Counted from the stretch's first letter, positions 8,838-21,764 are shown. The stretch: 64,000 nt of DNA from Heyndrickxia sporothermodurans (GCA_016756695.1 CP066701.1:1190001-1254000); one strand, 5' to 3'. Notes: generated by a model not told the origin, from the sequence alone. Numbers and translations: made by a program.

Positions 8838-9707
8838 TTAACCTATTTCGCAGAAAACCATTCGATCTTTGCCATTGATGTCATGAACAATTTCAGTACG
8901 ACTTTCTGGGAATGTATTATTTAGTAACTCCGCTACTTGCTCACCTTGTCCCATACCAATTTCAAAGCCGATTATTGCTTCATTGTTAATTATTTGTGGA
9001 ATTTGTTCCATCAGTCTTCGATAATAGTCAAGCCCGTCCTCTCCGCCAAATAATGCTTGATGTGGTTCATGGTCCTTCACCACTTCTGATAGTATATCGA
9101 GTTCTCGATCAGGAATATAAGGTGGATTGGATAGAATAATATCTACTTTTTCCTGACTCGCTATGAGTGGCTGAAGTAAATCACCCTGTAAAAAATGAAT
9201 ATCTGCCTCTAAATTCTTGGCGTTTTTTTCTGCAATAGATAGTGCTTCTTTCGATATATCAACAGCTGAAACCGTCAGATCGGGACATTCAAGTTTCATT
9301 GTAATGGCAATAATACCACTCCCCGTACCAATATCGACTAGCTTTAATCCTTCTAAATTAGAAGAGTAGGTCTGTTTTATCCGATTAATCGCCCCTAAAA
9401 CTAGCTCCTCTGTTTCAGGCCTCGGAATTAATACATTAGAATTCACAATAAATTTCCTTCCAAAAAACTCTTCAAAACCGATAATATGCTGAATTGGAAT
9501 ACCTTCAGCATGAGCGAATACTGCCTGTTGAAACGTTTCTTGAATTTGTTGTGAAAGAACCTCATGCATATTTGCCAGCAATTGTGACCGCGTCATCCCT
9601 AGAAAATGGCGAAGCAACAGTTCACCTGCATTTGCATCTCGGTTATTTTTTTGTAAAAAAGAAGAAGCCCAGTTAAGAGCTTCAAATATTTTTTCGGTTT
9701 GAACCAT
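8838..9707 (-). CDS. prmC: Peptide chain release factor N5-glutamine methyltransferase
   Basis: Methylates the GGQ glutamine of release factors using S-adenosylmethionine. 289 residues: an N-terminal helical substrate-binding domain, then a Rossmann methyltransferase with DIGTGSG at 125-131 and the catalytic NPPY at 194-197. The start codon overlaps the prfA stop (TAATG), so translation is coupled to that of its own substrate. Equivalent to hemK/ywkE of B. subtilis. Confidence 0.96.
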   Translation of the reverse strand: MVQTEKIFEALNWASSFLQKNNRDANAGELLLRHFLGMTRSQLLANMHEVLSQQIQETFQQAVFAHAEGIPIQHIIGFEEFFGRKFIVNSNVLIPRPETEELVLGAINRIKQTYSSNLEGLKLVDIGTGSGIIAITMKLECPDLTVSAVDISKEALSIAEKNAKNLEADIHFLQGDLLQPLIASQEKVDIILSNPPYIPDRELDILSEVVKDHEPHQALFGGEDGLDYYRRLMEQIPQIINNEAIIGFEIGMGQGEQVAELLNNTFPESRTEIVHDINGKDRMVFCEIG

Positions 9708-10777
9708 TAATCATTCACACTTTCAAGTTTATGGGATTGATCTTCTAAAATTAACGCATCAATAATTTCATCTATTTTTCCTTGAAGAATTTGATCAAGC
9801 TTTTGTATCGTTAAACCGATACGATGGTCGGTCACACGGTTTTGCGGGAAATTATAAGTACGAATACGTTCGGAACGATCCCCTGTTCCCACTGCAGATT
9901 TACGATTCGCATCATACTCTGCTTGTGCTTCTTGTTGGAACTTATCATATACACGTGCACGTAAAACCTTCATCGCCTTTTCTTTATTCTTAATTTGTGA
10001 CTTTTCATCTTGGCAGGACACGACAGTTCCTGTTGGAATATGTGTTAAACGAACAGCCGACATCGTCGTGTTTACACTTTGCCCACCTGGTCCGCTTGAT
10101 GCAAAGGTATCAACACGGATATCTTTTTCATGAATTTCTACTTCAACTTCCTCTGCTTCTGGAAGAACTGCTACTGTTGCTGTTGATGTGTGGATACGGC
10201 CACCAGATTCCGTTTCCGGAACACGTTGAACACGATGGGCACCATTTTCAAATTTTAATTTTGAAAAGGCTCCTTTTCCGTTGATCATAAAGATAATCTC
10301 TTTATACCCACCAACACCTGTCGTACTCGCCTCGATTACTTCAGTTTTCCAGCCCTGTGCTTCGGCAAAGCGGCTGTACATACGGTATAAATCTCCTGCA
10401 AATAATGCTGCTTCATCCCCACCTGCAGCACCGCGGATTTCCATAATAACGTTTTTATCATCATTCGGGTCTTTCGGTAAAAGGAGAATTTTTAATCGTT
10501 CTTCGTAGTTTTCAATTTGTTCTTCTAATTCATTGATTTCTTCTTTTACCATTTCTTTCATTTCAGCATCTAATTTTTCTTCAAGCATTGCTTTTGCATC
10601 TTTAAACTGTTGTAGGACTTCTTTATATTCACGATACACAGCAACAGTTTCTTGAATATCTGATTGTTCTTTTGAATAATCTCTTAATTTTTTTGTATCA
10701 TTAATAATTTCGGGATCGCTTAAAAGCTCATTCAACTTCTCATAGCGATCTTCCACCGCTTGCAATCGATCGAACAT
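9707..10777 (-). CDS. prfA: Peptide chain release factor 1
   Basis: Recognises UAA and UAG stop codons and triggers peptide release on the ribosome. 356 residues. The codon-recognition tripeptide is PET at 187-189 (position of the PxT motif of RF1), and the peptidyl-transferase-centre motif GGQ is at 231-233 within [12 protein letters not shown]. The N-terminal third is a coiled-coil-rich domain. ATG at 10777. The downstream overlap with prmC makes a two-gene unit; the partner modifies Gln233. Confidence 0.97.
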   Translation of the reverse strand: MFDRLQAVEDRYEKLNELLSDPEIINDTKKLRDYSKEQSDIQETVAVYREYKEVLQQFKDAKAMLEEKLDAEMKEMVKEEINELEEQIENYEERLKILLLPKDPNDDKNVIMEIRGAAGGDEAALFAGDLYRMYSRFAEAQGWKTEVIEASTTGVGGYKEIIFMINGKGAFSKLKFENGAHRVQRVPETESGGRIHTSTATVAVLPEAEEVEVEIHEKDIRVDTFASSGPGGQSVNTTMSAVRLTHIPTGTVVSCQDEKSQIKNKEKAMKVLRARVYDKFQQEAQAEYDANRKSAVGTGDRSERIRTYNFPQNRVTDHRIGLTIQKLDQILQGKIDEIIDALILEDQSHKLESVND

Positions 10778-10893
10778 TGCATTTCACCTCTATAGTTAAA
10801 GCTTAAGCAAATTATCGCTCTTGCTTTCCATTTTATCCATAACAGTACTATTATATTATACAGATCCCTTCATAGTAAAGAACTCATTAATTC

Positions 10894-10926
10894 AAAACTG
10901 CCAGATCCGTTTTGGCTCTGGCAGTT
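10894..10926 (-). terminator. Terminator after the lipoprotein gene
   Basis: AAAACTGCCAGA and TCTGGCAGTTTT arms flank a short loop with T runs on both strands, directly after the lipoprotein stop codon. Confidence 0.85.
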
Positions 10927-10929
10927 TTT

Positions 10930-11331
10930 TTATCTTTCTTCAATTTTTACATTAATATCGTATCTCGGTAATGCTTGAATGAGTTTTTTATGAAGTTTGG
11001 CTTCCTCTTTCATACGTTCATTTGCTGTTAAGCGATCATCCGTATGGGCTGTTACCCACATATTATTTCCATTCACCCAAACATTCGGATCATAATAATT
11101 TTTATACCGTTTTACCACATACTTCGCCTTATCTACATCCGTACCAACCGTAATTGCCGGGTCATTTTGTCTTAAGTCAACCATATTAGGATTCTGATCT
11201 GTTGGATTACTTGATATCTTCCTCATCTTATCATTTCCATCATTGGTAGTAGCACTGTCATTCAATTGGTTGGAACCACAACCCGTAAGTATAGCTATTA
11301 GAAATAGAAAACCAATTGTTTTTTTCCACAT
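10930..11331 (-). CDS. YhcN/YlaJ-like lipoprotein
   Basis: 133 residues. The N-terminus MWKKTIGFLFLIAILTGCGS is a lipoprotein signal peptide with lipobox LTGC, so the mature protein is anchored outside the membrane by Cys17. The C-terminal half (VDKAKYVVKRYKNYYDPNVWVNGNNMWV and DRLTANERMKEEAKL) resembles the YhcN/YlaJ family, whose members are often spore-associated lipoproteins. That assignment is from memory of the family pattern. The frame extends further upstream, but the ATG at 11331 follows a GGAGGTG ribosome site. It sits between tdk and prfA and has its own terminator. Confidence 0.75.
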   Translation of the reverse strand: MWKKTIGFLFLIAILTGCGSNQLNDSATTNDGNDKMRKISSNPTDQNPNMVDLRQNDPAITVGTDVDKAKYVVKRYKNYYDPNVWVNGNNMWVTAHTDDRLTANERMKEEAKLHKKLIQALPRYDINVKIEER

Positions 11332-11418
11332 GAAAAACACCTCCATAGAAATATGTTTTCCTATGGAGGAAATGGTTATGTATTTTTGAAAACAAAAAGT
11401 CCCTATCATTGACAGGAA

Positions 11419-12030
11419 CTATTTATTAGCCATTTGCTCGCCCGATATACTCACACCCGACGGTACTTCGTGATGGTGACGGCAACGAGCTTCATATGCT
11501 TCGGATGCCCCTACTAAAATAATGGGATCATCCGCACATGCAGGATTACCATTAATTAAGCGTTGAGTCCGACTTGCCGGAGAACCACAAACTGTACAAA
11601 CAGCTTGTAATTTTGTTACCGTTTCAGCAATCGCCATTAATTTTGGCATTGGGCCAAATGGAAACCCACGGAAATCTTGATCTAGTCCGGCTAAAATAAC
11701 CCGATATCCACTGTTTGCCAACGTTTGTGCAACATCCACAATTTCTTCGTCAAAAAATTGTGCTTCATCAATTGCAATGACATCGATATCCGAAGGTAGG
11801 TTCTCAAAGATATCACTAGCTTTTTCAATCGGAAGGGCAATGACAGAGGTACCGTTATGCGAAACAACTGATTCTTTACTGTATCGATTATCCAATTTCG
11901 GTTTAAAAACAGCTATTTTCTGTTTAGCAAATTGTGCACGTCGAACACGTCTAATCAACTCTTCTGATTTTCCAGAAAACATACTTCCGCAAATGACCTC
12001 AATCCAGCCAGAATGGTTCATAACATACAT
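11419..12030 (-). CDS. tdk: Thymidine kinase
   Basis: Phosphorylates thymidine for pyrimidine salvage. 203 residues of the type II TK family: P-loop [11 protein letters not shown] near residue 15-25, Walker B-like [12 protein letters not shown] at about 86-97, and a zinc-binding lid with two Cys pairs (CTVC and the later C and C/H residues). The catalytic Glu is in DEAQ. The ATG at 12030 is supported by a GGAAAGGAA ribosome site. Downstream of rpmE as in B. subtilis. Confidence 0.96.
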   Translation of the reverse strand: MYVMNHSGWIEVICGSMFSGKSEELIRRVRRAQFAKQKIAVFKPKLDNRYSKESVVSHNGTSVIALPIEKASDIFENLPSDIDVIAIDEAQFFDEEIVDVAQTLANSGYRVILAGLDQDFRGFPFGPMPKLMAIAETVTKLQAVCTVCGSPASRTQRLINGNPACADDPIILVGASEAYEARCRHHHEVPSGVSISGEQMANK

Positions 12031-12085
12031 CTTACTCGTTCCTTTCCGATTTCAAATTGACCTTTAATTCATATTTATAGAAATA

Positions 12086-12115
12086 AAAAACAGGCAAGCT
12101 TTCTTGCCTGTTTTT
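12086..12115. terminator. Bidirectional terminator after rpmE
   Basis: Thirteen-bp perfect arms (AAAAACAGGCAAG and its complement) with a 4-base loop and T runs in both directions, 10 bp after the rpmE stop. Confidence 0.9.
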
Positions 12116-12125
12116 GATAATTATT

Positions 12126-12356
<231 letters not shown>

Positions 12357-12514
12357 TCATTACGAAACAGAGTTATATATTTCTATATGGTTTCCTAAGG
12401 AAAGTTTAAGCAATTTTCCTACACCATTAGAATTTTTTTTACAAACACATGGATATATTATAACAAGCTATATTTTGAAATGCAACAACACAATACTTCC
12501 ATTTATTCACTTTC

Positions 12515-13798
12515 TTACACTGTACGTCTGTTTGTTGTGTTGCCTTTCATTTCAGCTGTTAATACTTCGAAGAATTCCTCATTCGTTTTTGTTTTCTTTA
12601 ATTTCCGTAAAAATCTTTCCACAAAATCTGGAGTATCTGACATAGATTTACGAATTGCCCAAAGTTTATCTAAATGTTCTTTCGGAATTAAAAGTTCTTC
12701 TTTACGCGTTCCAGATCGACGAATATCAATCGCAGGGAAAATACGTTTTTCAGATAATGAACGATCAAGATGTAATTCCATATTTCCCGTTCCTTTAAAT
12801 TCCTCATAAATTACATCATCCATACGTGAGCCTGTTTCAACGAGTGCAGTTGCTAAAATCGTTAAACTTCCACCCTCTTCAATATTACGAGCTGCTCCAA
12901 AGAAACGTTTTGGTCTGTGGAAAGCTGCTGGATCGATACCACCTGATAGAGTTCGTCCACTTGGCGGGATGACTAAATTGTATGCACGAGCCAAACGGGT
13001 AATACTATCCATAAGTATAACAACATCACGTTTATGTTCTACAAGACGCATCGCTCTTTCTAATACAAGTTCAGCTACTTTTATATGATTTTCAGGAACT
13101 TCATCAAAAGTTGAGCTTACTACTTCTGCATTTACTGATCGTTCAATATCAGTAACCTCTTCAGGTCGTTCATCGATTAATAAAACGATAAGCTCAGCTT
13201 CCGGGTTATTTGTTGTTATAGAATTAGCAATTTCCTTTAAAAGCATCGTTTTTCCTGCTTTCGGAGGTGCAACGATCAAACCACGCTGTCCGAACCCAAC
13301 AGGTGCAATTAAATCCATAATACGAGTAGATAGCTTATTAGGAGCCGTTTCTAATTTAATCTGTCTATCCGGATATAACGGAGTTAACGCTGGGAAATGT
13401 ACTCTCTCTTTTGCCGATTCAGGATTTTCACCATTAACCGCTTCTACATGAAGCAATCCATAGTAACGTTCATTTTCTTTTGGAGGTCTTACTTTCCCAG
13501 AGACTTTATCGCCATTTCGTAAATCAAAACGACGAATTTGAGAGGCGGAAATGTAAATATCCTCTGAACTTGGGGAATAATTAATTGGTCTTAAGAAGCC
13601 AAAACCTTCAGACTGGATGATTTCAAGAACACCTTCCATAAAGAAATAGCCTTCTTGTTCTGCGCGGGCTTTTAATATCGCAAAAATTAATTCTTTTTTT
13701 GTTAATTTACTATAATAAGAAACTTTATACTCACGAGCTAATGCATATAGTTCCTTTAATGTCATATTATCAAGACTTGAAATTGATAAGCTCTCCAT
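12515..13798 (-). CDS. rho: Transcription termination factor Rho
   Basis: Hexameric RNA-dependent ATPase that ends transcription. 427 residues from the chosen ATG at 13798, the length of B. subtilis Rho. The N-terminal Rho_N helix domain ([17 protein letters not shown]) is followed by the cold-shock-like RNA-binding domain ([20 protein letters not shown]), then the RecA-type motor with Walker A PPKAGKT at 178-184 and the Q-loop/R-loop region ITRLARAYN. An upstream TTG at 13831 is less likely. Rho limits antisense transcription in Bacillus. Confidence 0.97.
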   Translation of the reverse strand: MESLSISSLDNMTLKELYALAREYKVSYYSKLTKKELIFAILKARAEQEGYFFMEGVLEIIQSEGFGFLRPINYSPSSEDIYISASQIRRFDLRNGDKVSGKVRPPKENERYYGLLHVEAVNGENPESAKERVHFPALTPLYPDRQIKLETAPNKLSTRIMDLIAPVGFGQRGLIVAPPKAGKTMLLKEIANSITTNNPEAELIVLLIDERPEEVTDIERSVNAEVVSSTFDEVPENHIKVAELVLERAMRLVEHKRDVVILMDSITRLARAYNLVIPPSGRTLSGGIDPAAFHRPKRFFGAARNIEEGGSLTILATALVETGSRMDDVIYEEFKGTGNMELHLDRSLSEKRIFPAIDIRRSGTRKEELLIPKEHLDKLWAIRKSMSDTPDFVERFLRKLKKTKTNEEFFEVLTAEMKGNTTNRRTV

Positions 13799-14226
13799 AT
13801 CTACACCACACTTTAATTTTTTCAAAAACAAAATTTCATATCTTTATTTCATTTCATCTTAAGGGAAATCCTGTTTTATATCATGATATCGACTAAAGAA
13901 GTATTCACCTAAAAGAGATGAAGGAAAGGTTGAATAAGAAGGTTTATATAAAATAAACCTGTAAGAAAATATTGAAGATTCAGAAGCTAGAGAAATACTC
14001 TATTAATATAAATGCAAAACAATATCTATTTTAACCATATTTACAAAAAAGAATCAATACTAAGGAAGGAAATAAATTTGTACAGGTGACAAAACCTGTA
14101 CAAATTTATTTTATTTTGAAGGAATTCTTTTCTTTTTAAAATAGTAATGGATCAATATTAATACAAATTGTTGATTTCCGGCTCCAATCAACTAACGGTT
14201 ATATTAATAGTGATCTTTAACAAAGC
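13799..14226. other. 428-bp gap between glpX and rho
   Basis: AT-rich intergenic space. Its one clear element is the hairpin at 14070-14112. The stretch 13799-14065 is the presumed rho leader and promoter region; I see no ORF with a ribosome site and no known RNA element in it. Confidence 0.5.
14070..14112. terminator. Strong terminator downstream of glpX
   Basis: Arms at 14071-14087 and 14094-14110 form a 17-bp perfect stem containing TTTGTACAGGT, with an AT-rich tail in both directions. It lies about 115 bp after the glpX stop. Confidence 0.8.
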
Positions 14227-15192
14227 TTATTTAATAACAAGATTTGGTTTCTTCTTTAAACTATGCTGCCCTTCAATGAAACGAACTGTTCCTGATTTTG
14301 CACGCATGACTACTGAATGTGTAGATCCATAGGAACCTTTAAATTGTACTCCTTTGAGTAGTTCACCATCTGTTACTCCAGTCGCAGAAAATATTGCATC
14401 GTCACCGCGTACCAGATCTTCCATTAGTAATACTTTATGAATATCATCTAAACCCATTTTTGCACAGCGCTCTACTTCGGCTTCATTTTGTGGAAGGAGT
14501 CGACCTTGCAATTCTCCTCCTAAACATTTTAGAGCTACTGCAGCAATAACTCCTTCCGGTGCTCCACCTGAACCAAATAAAATATCGACACCTGTATGAT
14601 CAAAGGCCGTATTGATAGCACCAGCCACATCACCATCATTGATTAGCTTTATTCTTGCTCCAGCTTCTCGAAGCTGTGCAATAATATGCTCGTGTCTTGG
14701 TCTGTTTAAAACAGTGGCAACAACATCTTCAATATCCTTATTTTTCGCTCTTGCAACAGCTTTTAAATTATCTAAAACGGAAGCATTGATATCTATTTGT
14801 CCAACTGCTTCAGGTCCAACAGCAATTTTGTCCATGTACATATCTGGAGCATGAAGCAGGTTACCATGATCTGCAACCGCTAAAACGGAAAGCGCATTCC
14901 ACCCACCTGATGCAACGATATTTGTTCCTTCAAGCGGGTCAACAGCAACGTCAACTCTCGGCCCATATCCTGTCCCTAATTTTTCACCGATATAAAGCAT
15001 CGGAGCTTCGTCCATTTCTCCTTCCCCAATGACAACTGTACCTTTCATAGGGATCGTATCGAAAACATCACGCATTGCGGATGTAGCTGCTTCGTCTGCT
15101 TCATCTTTCTTTCCTCTTCCCATAAGACGGGCTGATGCCAAAGCTGCCGCCTCAGTAACACGAACTAACTCCATTGATAAGCTTCGTTCCAT
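14227..15192 (-). CDS. glpX: Fructose-1,6-bisphosphatase class II
   Basis: Gluconeogenic phosphatase, Mn2+/Mg2+ dependent. 321 residues beginning [20 protein letters not shown]. The metal-binding motif [14 protein letters not shown] and the substrate region AVDPLEGTN are intact, as are GDGDVAGA-like [15 protein letters not shown] and GSGGAPEG. The ATG at 15192 is preferred to the adjacent GTG at 15195 because of the AGGGGG spacing. Position between rho and murAB equals ywjI of B. subtilis. Confidence 0.95.
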   Translation of the reverse strand: MERSLSMELVRVTEAAALASARLMGRGKKDEADEAATSAMRDVFDTIPMKGTVVIGEGEMDEAPMLYIGEKLGTGYGPRVDVAVDPLEGTNIVASGGWNALSVLAVADHGNLLHAPDMYMDKIAVGPEAVGQIDINASVLDNLKAVARAKNKDIEDVVATVLNRPRHEHIIAQLREAGARIKLINDGDVAGAINTAFDHTGVDILFGSGGAPEGVIAAVALKCLGGELQGRLLPQNEAEVERCAKMGLDDIHKVLLMEDLVRGDDAIFSATGVTDGELLKGVQFKGSYGSTHSVVMRAKSGTVRFIEGQHSLKKKPNLVIK

Positions 15193-15367
15193 CACTCTTC
15201 CCCCTATATTATCAACAAAAACGGATTAGTATAACACATTTCTGTTATATTGTAGCACAATATTCTTAAATTGTGTGTACTATTTTGGAATATAGAGGGA
15301 TAACATCGATTAATAGGCAAACACGTTTCGCTCAAATCAACATATTACTGTAGCATAGCCTTCCTTG

Positions 15368-16654
15368 TTATAAGCTTTTTTGTTGTTCCATTTCTTCTTC
15401 CGTCATCTTTTCACGCCAAATGGTTGCCCCTAATCCTTCAAGCTTCTCTACGAGATTACTATATCCGCGATCAATATGCTCTAAACCGGTCACCTCTGTG
15501 ATGCCTTCTGCCATTAAACCAGCGATAACTAAAGCAGCTCCGGCTCTCAAATCACTAGCCTTAACCTTAGCCCCTTGAAGAGTTACAGGACCATTTAAGA
15601 TGGCAGATCTACCTTCAACCTTAATATTAGCATTCATTCTTCGAAGTTCATCAATATGTTTAAAACGAGCTGAATAAATAGTATCAGTGACAACTGATGA
15701 GCCTTCTGCTCTCGTAAGAAGTGAAGTAAAAGGCTGTTGCAGATCGGTTGGAAAGCCGGGATAGACTAATGTTTTAACATCAACTGCTTTTAGCTTTTCG
15801 CCTTTTCCGATAAAAATTTGTTCATCTCCAACCTCGATTGGAACACCCATTTCTCTAAGCTTTGCTGTTAATGATTCTAAATGATGAGGAATGACATTAT
15901 CGATAAGGACCCCTTCTCCAGCAGCAGCCCCTAGTAACATAAATGTACCTGCCTCAATACGATCAGGAATAATTGTATGTCTGCAGCCGTTGAGCGTTTC
16001 AACACCTTCAATCCGAATGACATCTGTTCCAGCACCTTTAATCTTTGCTCCCATATTAGTTAAAAGTGTTGCTACATCAATAATTTCCGGTTCTTTTGCC
16101 GCATTTTCAATTACTGTTTTTCCTTTTGCTTTAACTGCAGCAAGCATAATATTGATTGTTGCTCCTACACTAACAACGTCTAAGTATATACGGGCTCCTC
16201 GTAATTCGTCGGCACGCAAATAAATTGCACCTTGCTCATTAGTTACCTTTGCTCCTAATGCTTCAAAGCCTTTAATATGTTGATCGATCGGCCTTGGTCC
16301 TAGATGGCAGCCTCCCGGTAAGCCAATAACAGCTTTGTTAAAACGGCCAAGCATTGCTCCCATTAAATAATAGGAAGCTCGGAGCTTTTTCACCTTTCCA
16401 TTTGGAAGCGGCATTGAAACCATTTTGGTCGGGTCTACTACCATATCATCACCATCAAAAGTGACTGTACCGCCTATTTCTTCGAGTAATACTTTTAAAG
16501 TAGCTACATCAGAAATATCTGGTAATCCCTCAATTGTTACAGGGGATTCAGCCAAGATAGTAGCAGGAATCAAAGCGACGGCACTATTTTTTGCACCACT
16601 AACTTTTATTGTTCCTTTTAACGGGTATCCCCCTGCAATCTTCAGTTTTTCCAT
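15368..16654 (-). CDS. murAB: UDP-N-acetylglucosamine 1-carboxyvinyltransferase (second MurA paralogue)
   Basis: Transfers enolpyruvate from PEP to UDP-GlcNAc, the first committed step of peptidoglycan synthesis. 428 residues. The fosfomycin-target cysteine is Cys116 in [12 protein letters not shown], and the N-terminal [13 protein letters not shown] and C-terminal [15 protein letters not shown] segments are canonical. Synteny with glpX and tal identifies it as the murAB/murZ paralogue of B. subtilis rather than the main murAA. ATG at 16654 with a nearby GGAAGGGAG ribosome site. Confidence 0.94.
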   Translation of the reverse strand: MEKLKIAGGYPLKGTIKVSGAKNSAVALIPATILAESPVTIEGLPDISDVATLKVLLEEIGGTVTFDGDDMVVDPTKMVSMPLPNGKVKKLRASYYLMGAMLGRFNKAVIGLPGGCHLGPRPIDQHIKGFEALGAKVTNEQGAIYLRADELRGARIYLDVVSVGATINIMLAAVKAKGKTVIENAAKEPEIIDVATLLTNMGAKIKGAGTDVIRIEGVETLNGCRHTIIPDRIEAGTFMLLGAAAGEGVLIDNVIPHHLESLTAKLREMGVPIEVGDEQIFIGKGEKLKAVDVKTLVYPGFPTDLQQPFTSLLTRAEGSSVVTDTIYSARFKHIDELRRMNANIKVEGRSAILNGPVTLQGAKVKASDLRAGAALVIAGLMAEGITEVTGLEHIDRGYSNLVEKLEGLGATIWREKMTEEEMEQQKSL

Positions 16655-16962
16655 TTTTGACTCCCTTCCACAACCAATGGAAATTGGTTATTTAAAACAA
16701 ACTTACATTTGGTTCATTAACGACCTCTATAAATGAACAATTTACTATTCACTTATACAGGTCAACCTTTCAGCAAGGCTAAAAGGCAGAAGAAATTTCT
16801 TCTCATGAATGAACCAAAATAAACTAATATTCAAAAAACTAAACGTATATAGACTTAATCATACTCTTCGTATCACTGATAATAACAATATCATAAATGA
16901 TACAATAGATTAACAATATTAGCTTTTCCAAATATTAATTTTTATAGTATAGATATGGGATT
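16655..16962. other. 308-bp gap between tal and murAB
   Basis: AT-rich intergenic region. It contains a perfect 16-bp palindrome AGAAGAAATTTCTTCT near 16785-16800 and a small CCAAT/ATTGG hairpin just upstream of murAB. No ORF with a ribosome site is apparent. Confidence 0.4.
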
Positions 16963-17613
16963 TTATCCATTTTTCTGACTTGAATTCCAATCTTGTAAAA
17001 ACTGATCAATTCCCTTGTCTGTTAAAGGGTGTTTAAATAATTGATTAATTACCTTTAATGGAACAGTTGCAATATGCGCACCAGCTAAAGCAGCATCTGT
17101 TACATGTTGCGGATGACGTATCGAAGCAGCAATTATTTCTGTTTCAATTTGATGGATAGAAAAAATTTCTGCAATTGTTGAAACAAGTTCAACCCCATTA
17201 TGTCCAATATCATCCAGTCTTCCTAAGAAAGGGGAGACATAGGTTGCACCCGCTCTTGCAGCCATTAATGCTTGATTCGCGTTAAAGATTAAAGTTACAT
17301 TTGTTTTTATTCCCTCAGAAGCGAAAATATGTACAGCTTTTAAGCCTTCAGGAGTCATAGGAACTTTAATCGTAATATTCGGAGCAATTTTAGCTAGTTC
17401 TCTTCCTTCTTTCACCATTCCTTCAGCATCTAAAGTAATTACTTCAGCGCTTACAGAACCGGAAACCAGACTAGTAATTTCCTTTAGGCGATCATGAAAC
17501 GAAACGTTCTCTTTCGCTACGAGAGAAGGATTAGTCGTAACCCCAGATAAAATCCCCAATTCATATGCCTGTTTAATTTCATCAATATTAGCTGTATCAA
17601 TAAAAAACTTCAT
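16963..17613 (-). CDS. tal: Transaldolase (short, fructose-6-phosphate aldolase-like)
   Basis: 216-residue class I aldolase of the TalC/FSA subfamily; transfers a dihydroxyacetone unit in the pentose phosphate pathway. The Schiff-base lysine is Lys83 in [11 protein letters not shown]. The N-terminus [16 protein letters not shown] and the TTNPSL loop are typical. The frame runs on to 17655, but the ATG at 17613 follows GGGGTGGAG and gives the usual N-terminus. It follows fba with a small hairpin between. Called ywjH in B. subtilis. Confidence 0.93.
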   Translation of the reverse strand: MKFFIDTANIDEIKQAYELGILSGVTTNPSLVAKENVSFHDRLKEITSLVSGSVSAEVITLDAEGMVKEGRELAKIAPNITIKVPMTPEGLKAVHIFASEGIKTNVTLIFNANQALMAARAGATYVSPFLGRLDDIGHNGVELVSTIAEIFSIHQIETEIIAASIRHPQHVTDAALAGAHIATVPLKVINQLFKHPLTDKGIDQFLQDWNSSQKNG

Positions 17614-17643
17614 TTTCTCCACCCCTAAAAATTTTAATATAGG

Positions 17644-17668
17644 GAAACCGCCCAAAAAAGGCGGTTTC
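17644..17668 (-). terminator. Small GC-rich hairpin between fba and tal
   Basis: Nine-bp arms GAAACCGCC and GGCGGTTTC around a 7-base loop, without a convincing T run on the minus strand. It may attenuate read-through from fba into tal or stabilise the fba transcript end. Confidence 0.55.
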
Positions 17669-17715
17669 TCAAGCTTTGCGTATTTCTAAAGATGTTAAAA
17701 TATTTTTATCAGCAA

Positions 17716-18573
17716 TTATGCTTTATTTGAGGAACCAAATTCGCGAATTTTTCCAATGACTGTTTCTTTAATTACTTCACGAGCTGGTCCAAGGTATTTA
17801 CGTGGATCATATACTTCAGAATCCGCTGCAAGTACTTCACGAACTTTTTTAGCAGAAGCAATTTGGTTTTCAGTGTTTACATTGATTTTCGCAGTTCCTA
17901 AAGAAATAGCTTTTTGAATATCTTTTGTTGGAATACCAGTTCCACCATGAAGCACTAGTGGAAGTCCAGTTGCAGCACCGATTTCTTCCATTTCCTTGAA
18001 ACCAAGGTTTGGTTCACCTTTGTATGGTCCGTGAACAGATCCAAGTGCTGGTGCTAATGTATCAATACCAGTACGTTCGACTAATTCTTTACACTCATTT
18101 GGATCGGCATAAATTACACCGTTGGCAACAACGTCATCCTCTTGTCCACCAACTGTTCCAAGTTCAGCTTCTACAGAAACTCCTTTTGAATGAGCATATT
18201 CCACAACTTTTGAAGTAATTGCTACATTTTCTTCAAATGGATGATGGGACGCATCGATCATTACAGAAGTAAATCCTGCATCAATTGCTTCTTTACATTT
18301 TTCAAAGCTTGAACCGTGATCTAAATGAATTGCAACTGGTACAGTAATATTGTAGTCTTCCATTAATCCTTCAACCATTTTTACAACTGTTTTAAATCCA
18401 CCGATATAGCGTCCTGCACCTTCAGAAACACCAAGAATTACTGGAGACTTTTCTTCTTCAGCTGCTTGAAGAATCGCTTGTGTAAACTCTAAATTATTAA
18501 TGTTAAATTGACCTACTGCATAATGCTCATCTTTCGCTTTATTCAGCATTTCAGTCATTGAAACTAATGGCAT
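17716..18573 (-). CDS. fba: Fructose-bisphosphate aldolase, class II
   Basis: Zinc-dependent aldolase of glycolysis and gluconeogenesis. 285 residues. Metal and phosphate ligands lie in [11 protein letters not shown] (about residue 82-92), [14 protein letters not shown] and [12 protein letters not shown] at 18573 with an AAAGGAGGAAA ribosome site. It is followed by tal and preceded by spo0F, as in B. subtilis. The high conservation and strong ribosome site fit a highly expressed central enzyme. Confidence 0.96.
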   Translation of the reverse strand: MPLVSMTEMLNKAKDEHYAVGQFNINNLEFTQAILQAAEEEKSPVILGVSEGAGRYIGGFKTVVKMVEGLMEDYNITVPVAIHLDHGSSFEKCKEAIDAGFTSVMIDASHHPFEENVAITSKVVEYAHSKGVSVEAELGTVGGQEDDVVANGVIYADPNECKELVERTGIDTLAPALGSVHGPYKGEPNLGFKEMEEIGAATGLPLVLHGGTGIPTKDIQKAISLGTAKINVNTENQIASAKKVREVLAADSEVYDPRKYLGPAREVIKETVIGKIREFGSSNKA

Positions 18574-18796
18574 GACTTGTTTCCTCCTTTGATATTCGTC
18601 AAAATGGTTTATTTCATCCTAAGTTAGGCAGGTCATTAAACCATAAAGGTTTTCTAAAGTGTCTTCTTCTATAGATTAAACAAACAATTTGACTTCATAC
18701 AAGTTAAAATTTCATTTTCATCATACCAAACTAATTTTTCTTTTTCCAATGAACTTTATTGGATTTTGCAAAGATTGAATTTTGCATTTTTTCATT

Positions 18797-19165
18797 CTAT
18801 TTTTTAACAGGCAAATGATCTTTTACCGCTTTTCTTATATCATCAATATCAAACGGTTTCGCAAAATGAGTTAATGCCCCTAAATCTTTTGCCTCTTGAA
18901 TCATATCCAACTCACCGTAAGCTGTCATAATAATTACTCGAATATCAGGGTCAAGTACTTTCATTCGTTTCAAAATTTCAATACCGTCCATTCCCGGTAT
19001 TTTCATATCTAGCAGCACAAGATCAGGTGCGTATTTTTTTGTAATTTCTAATGCTTGTGCTCCATTTGCTGCTTGAAATGTTTTGTACCCTTCTTTTTGC
19101 AAAACTTCATTTAATAAAATACGAATACCAAATTGATCATCCACAATTAATATTTTTTCCTCCAT
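18797..19165 (-). CDS. spo0F: Sporulation phosphorelay response regulator Spo0F
   Basis: Single-domain receiver that takes phosphate from sporulation kinases and hands it to Spo0B. 122 residues with no output domain. The phosphoacceptor is Asp53 in [12 protein letters not shown], with the acidic pair DD at 9-10, Thr81 in MTAYGE and Lys103 in HFAKPFD. The body is nearly identical to the B. subtilis protein as I remember it. ATG at 19165. In B. subtilis the gene has sigma-H and Spo0A control; the upstream AT-rich region is consistent but I did not pin down boxes. Confidence 0.95.
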   Translation of the reverse strand: MEEKILIVDDQFGIRILLNEVLQKEGYKTFQAANGAQALEITKKYAPDLVLLDMKIPGMDGIEILKRMKVLDPDIRVIIMTAYGELDMIQEAKDLGALTHFAKPFDIDDIRKAVKDHLPVKK

Positions 19166-19443
19166 TAAAATCCCCCCAAATAAACTTTGTCTAAATTTTC
19201 AATATGATCGACCTTGTATATTTAATTTGGAAAATCTGGTTAATTGAGAAAATTTTCTCTTTACTCTTATTGTATTATACTAAAAAATTAATAAAATTTT
19301 TACACTTTTATTTTGCTTTTACAAAGCTTTATGTATCATCTACATATGTGTATTCTATTAATGTTAATCATTTTCCTGCACAAATAGGATTCTATGCTAG
19401 AACAAATATTTTTATTATCTCGTTTTTAAAGAGTGTTAATTTT

Positions 19444-19962
19444 ATGAAGATGTTTTTAACCCAAGTTAATGGTTTATTTTCAAGAATTTATGAAAAAGAA
19501 CAGTTTTCCATCGAAGATAGTGCAAGGTTGTTAGCTCAAGCTGCTATAGGGGAAGGAAAAATATATATTAAAGGATTTAATGAAATGGAGGCTGTTACAT
19601 TAGAGGCTTTGGAAGGTGCGGAGCGATTGAAAGGTGCTTTGCGGCTTACGAAACTGGATGATGTGTCTGACACGGATCGTGTTATTCTTCTATCAAGGTT
19701 TTCCAATGATGCCGAGGCATTAGCTCTTGCTGAAAAACTTGAAATAAAAGGGGTTCCTTTTATTTCCATTTGTGGTGACGTGAAAAGTGATGGAAATGAT
19801 TTGTCTAAACTAACGGAAATACATATTAATACTTCTCTATTAAAGCCTATGCTTCCAACAGAAAGCGGAGAGCGAATTTGCTTTCCAACCTCTATGGCTG
19901 CATTGTTTATTTATCATTGTATTAAGCTTACTTTCGATGAAATTATCGAAGAATATGAATAA
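19444..19962 (+). CDS. ywjG: YwjG, DUF2529 family protein
   Basis: 172-residue cytosolic protein. The sequence MKMFLTQVNGLFSRIYEKEQ then IEDSARLLAQAAIGEGKIYIKGF matches the DUF2529/YwjG family next to spo0F, and the fold looks like a SIS-type sugar isomerase domain (DRVILLSRFSNDAEALALAEKL and the EIHINT stretch). The frame is open far upstream to 19204, but that part is AT-rich and has no family similarity; the ATG at 19444 with AAAGAGTG in front gives the known length. It is divergent from spo0F and convergent with pyrG. Function unknown. Confidence 0.85.
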   Translation: MKMFLTQVNGLFSRIYEKEQFSIEDSARLLAQAAIGEGKIYIKGFNEMEAVTLEALEGAERLKGALRLTKLDDVSDTDRVILLSRFSNDAEALALAEKLEIKGVPFISICGDVKSDGNDLSKLTEIHINTSLLKPMLPTESGERICFPTSMAALFIYHCIKLTFDEIIEEYE

Positions 19963-19965
19963 ATA

Positions 19966-20114
19966 AGAAAAGCGCAAGCGCCTTGCTCAGCCCCGACAAG
20001 CAAATAACCTTCAAGGAAAGTTGGCTTTAAAACTTTCCAACAAAAAAAGTCCGCTCTTTGACTTTTATTGCAGAAGGTTATTTGACCTCGAGGGGCTAGG
20101 CGCTGGAGCTGGAC
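19966..20114. repeat. Dispersed stem-loop repeat, copy 1
   Basis: Constant ends: AGCGCAAGCGCCTTG, then CAGCCCCGACAAGC on the left, and CTCGAGGGGCTAGGCGCT with GGAGCTGGAC on the right. The ends enclose inverted arms AAATAACCTTC and GAAGGTTATTT. The core contains two smaller hairpins. A second copy with the same ends but a different core is at 56334. It lies just after ywjG. Confidence 0.85.
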
Positions 20115-20141
20115 AAAAAAAAATCCCATTCAGGGATTTTT

Positions 20142-20143
<2 letters not shown>
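20115..20143. terminator. Bidirectional terminator between ywjG and pyrG
   Basis: Arms AAAATCCC and GGGATTTT with A/T runs on both sides separate the converging genes ywjG and pyrG. Confidence 0.8.

Positions 20144-21764
<1,621 letters not shown>

Noticed and set aside
19204-19443. N-terminal extension of YwjG to 19204
   Set aside because: The stretch is AT-rich and hydrophobic without family similarity, and it overlaps the upstream region of spo0F; the start at 19444 gives the known length.
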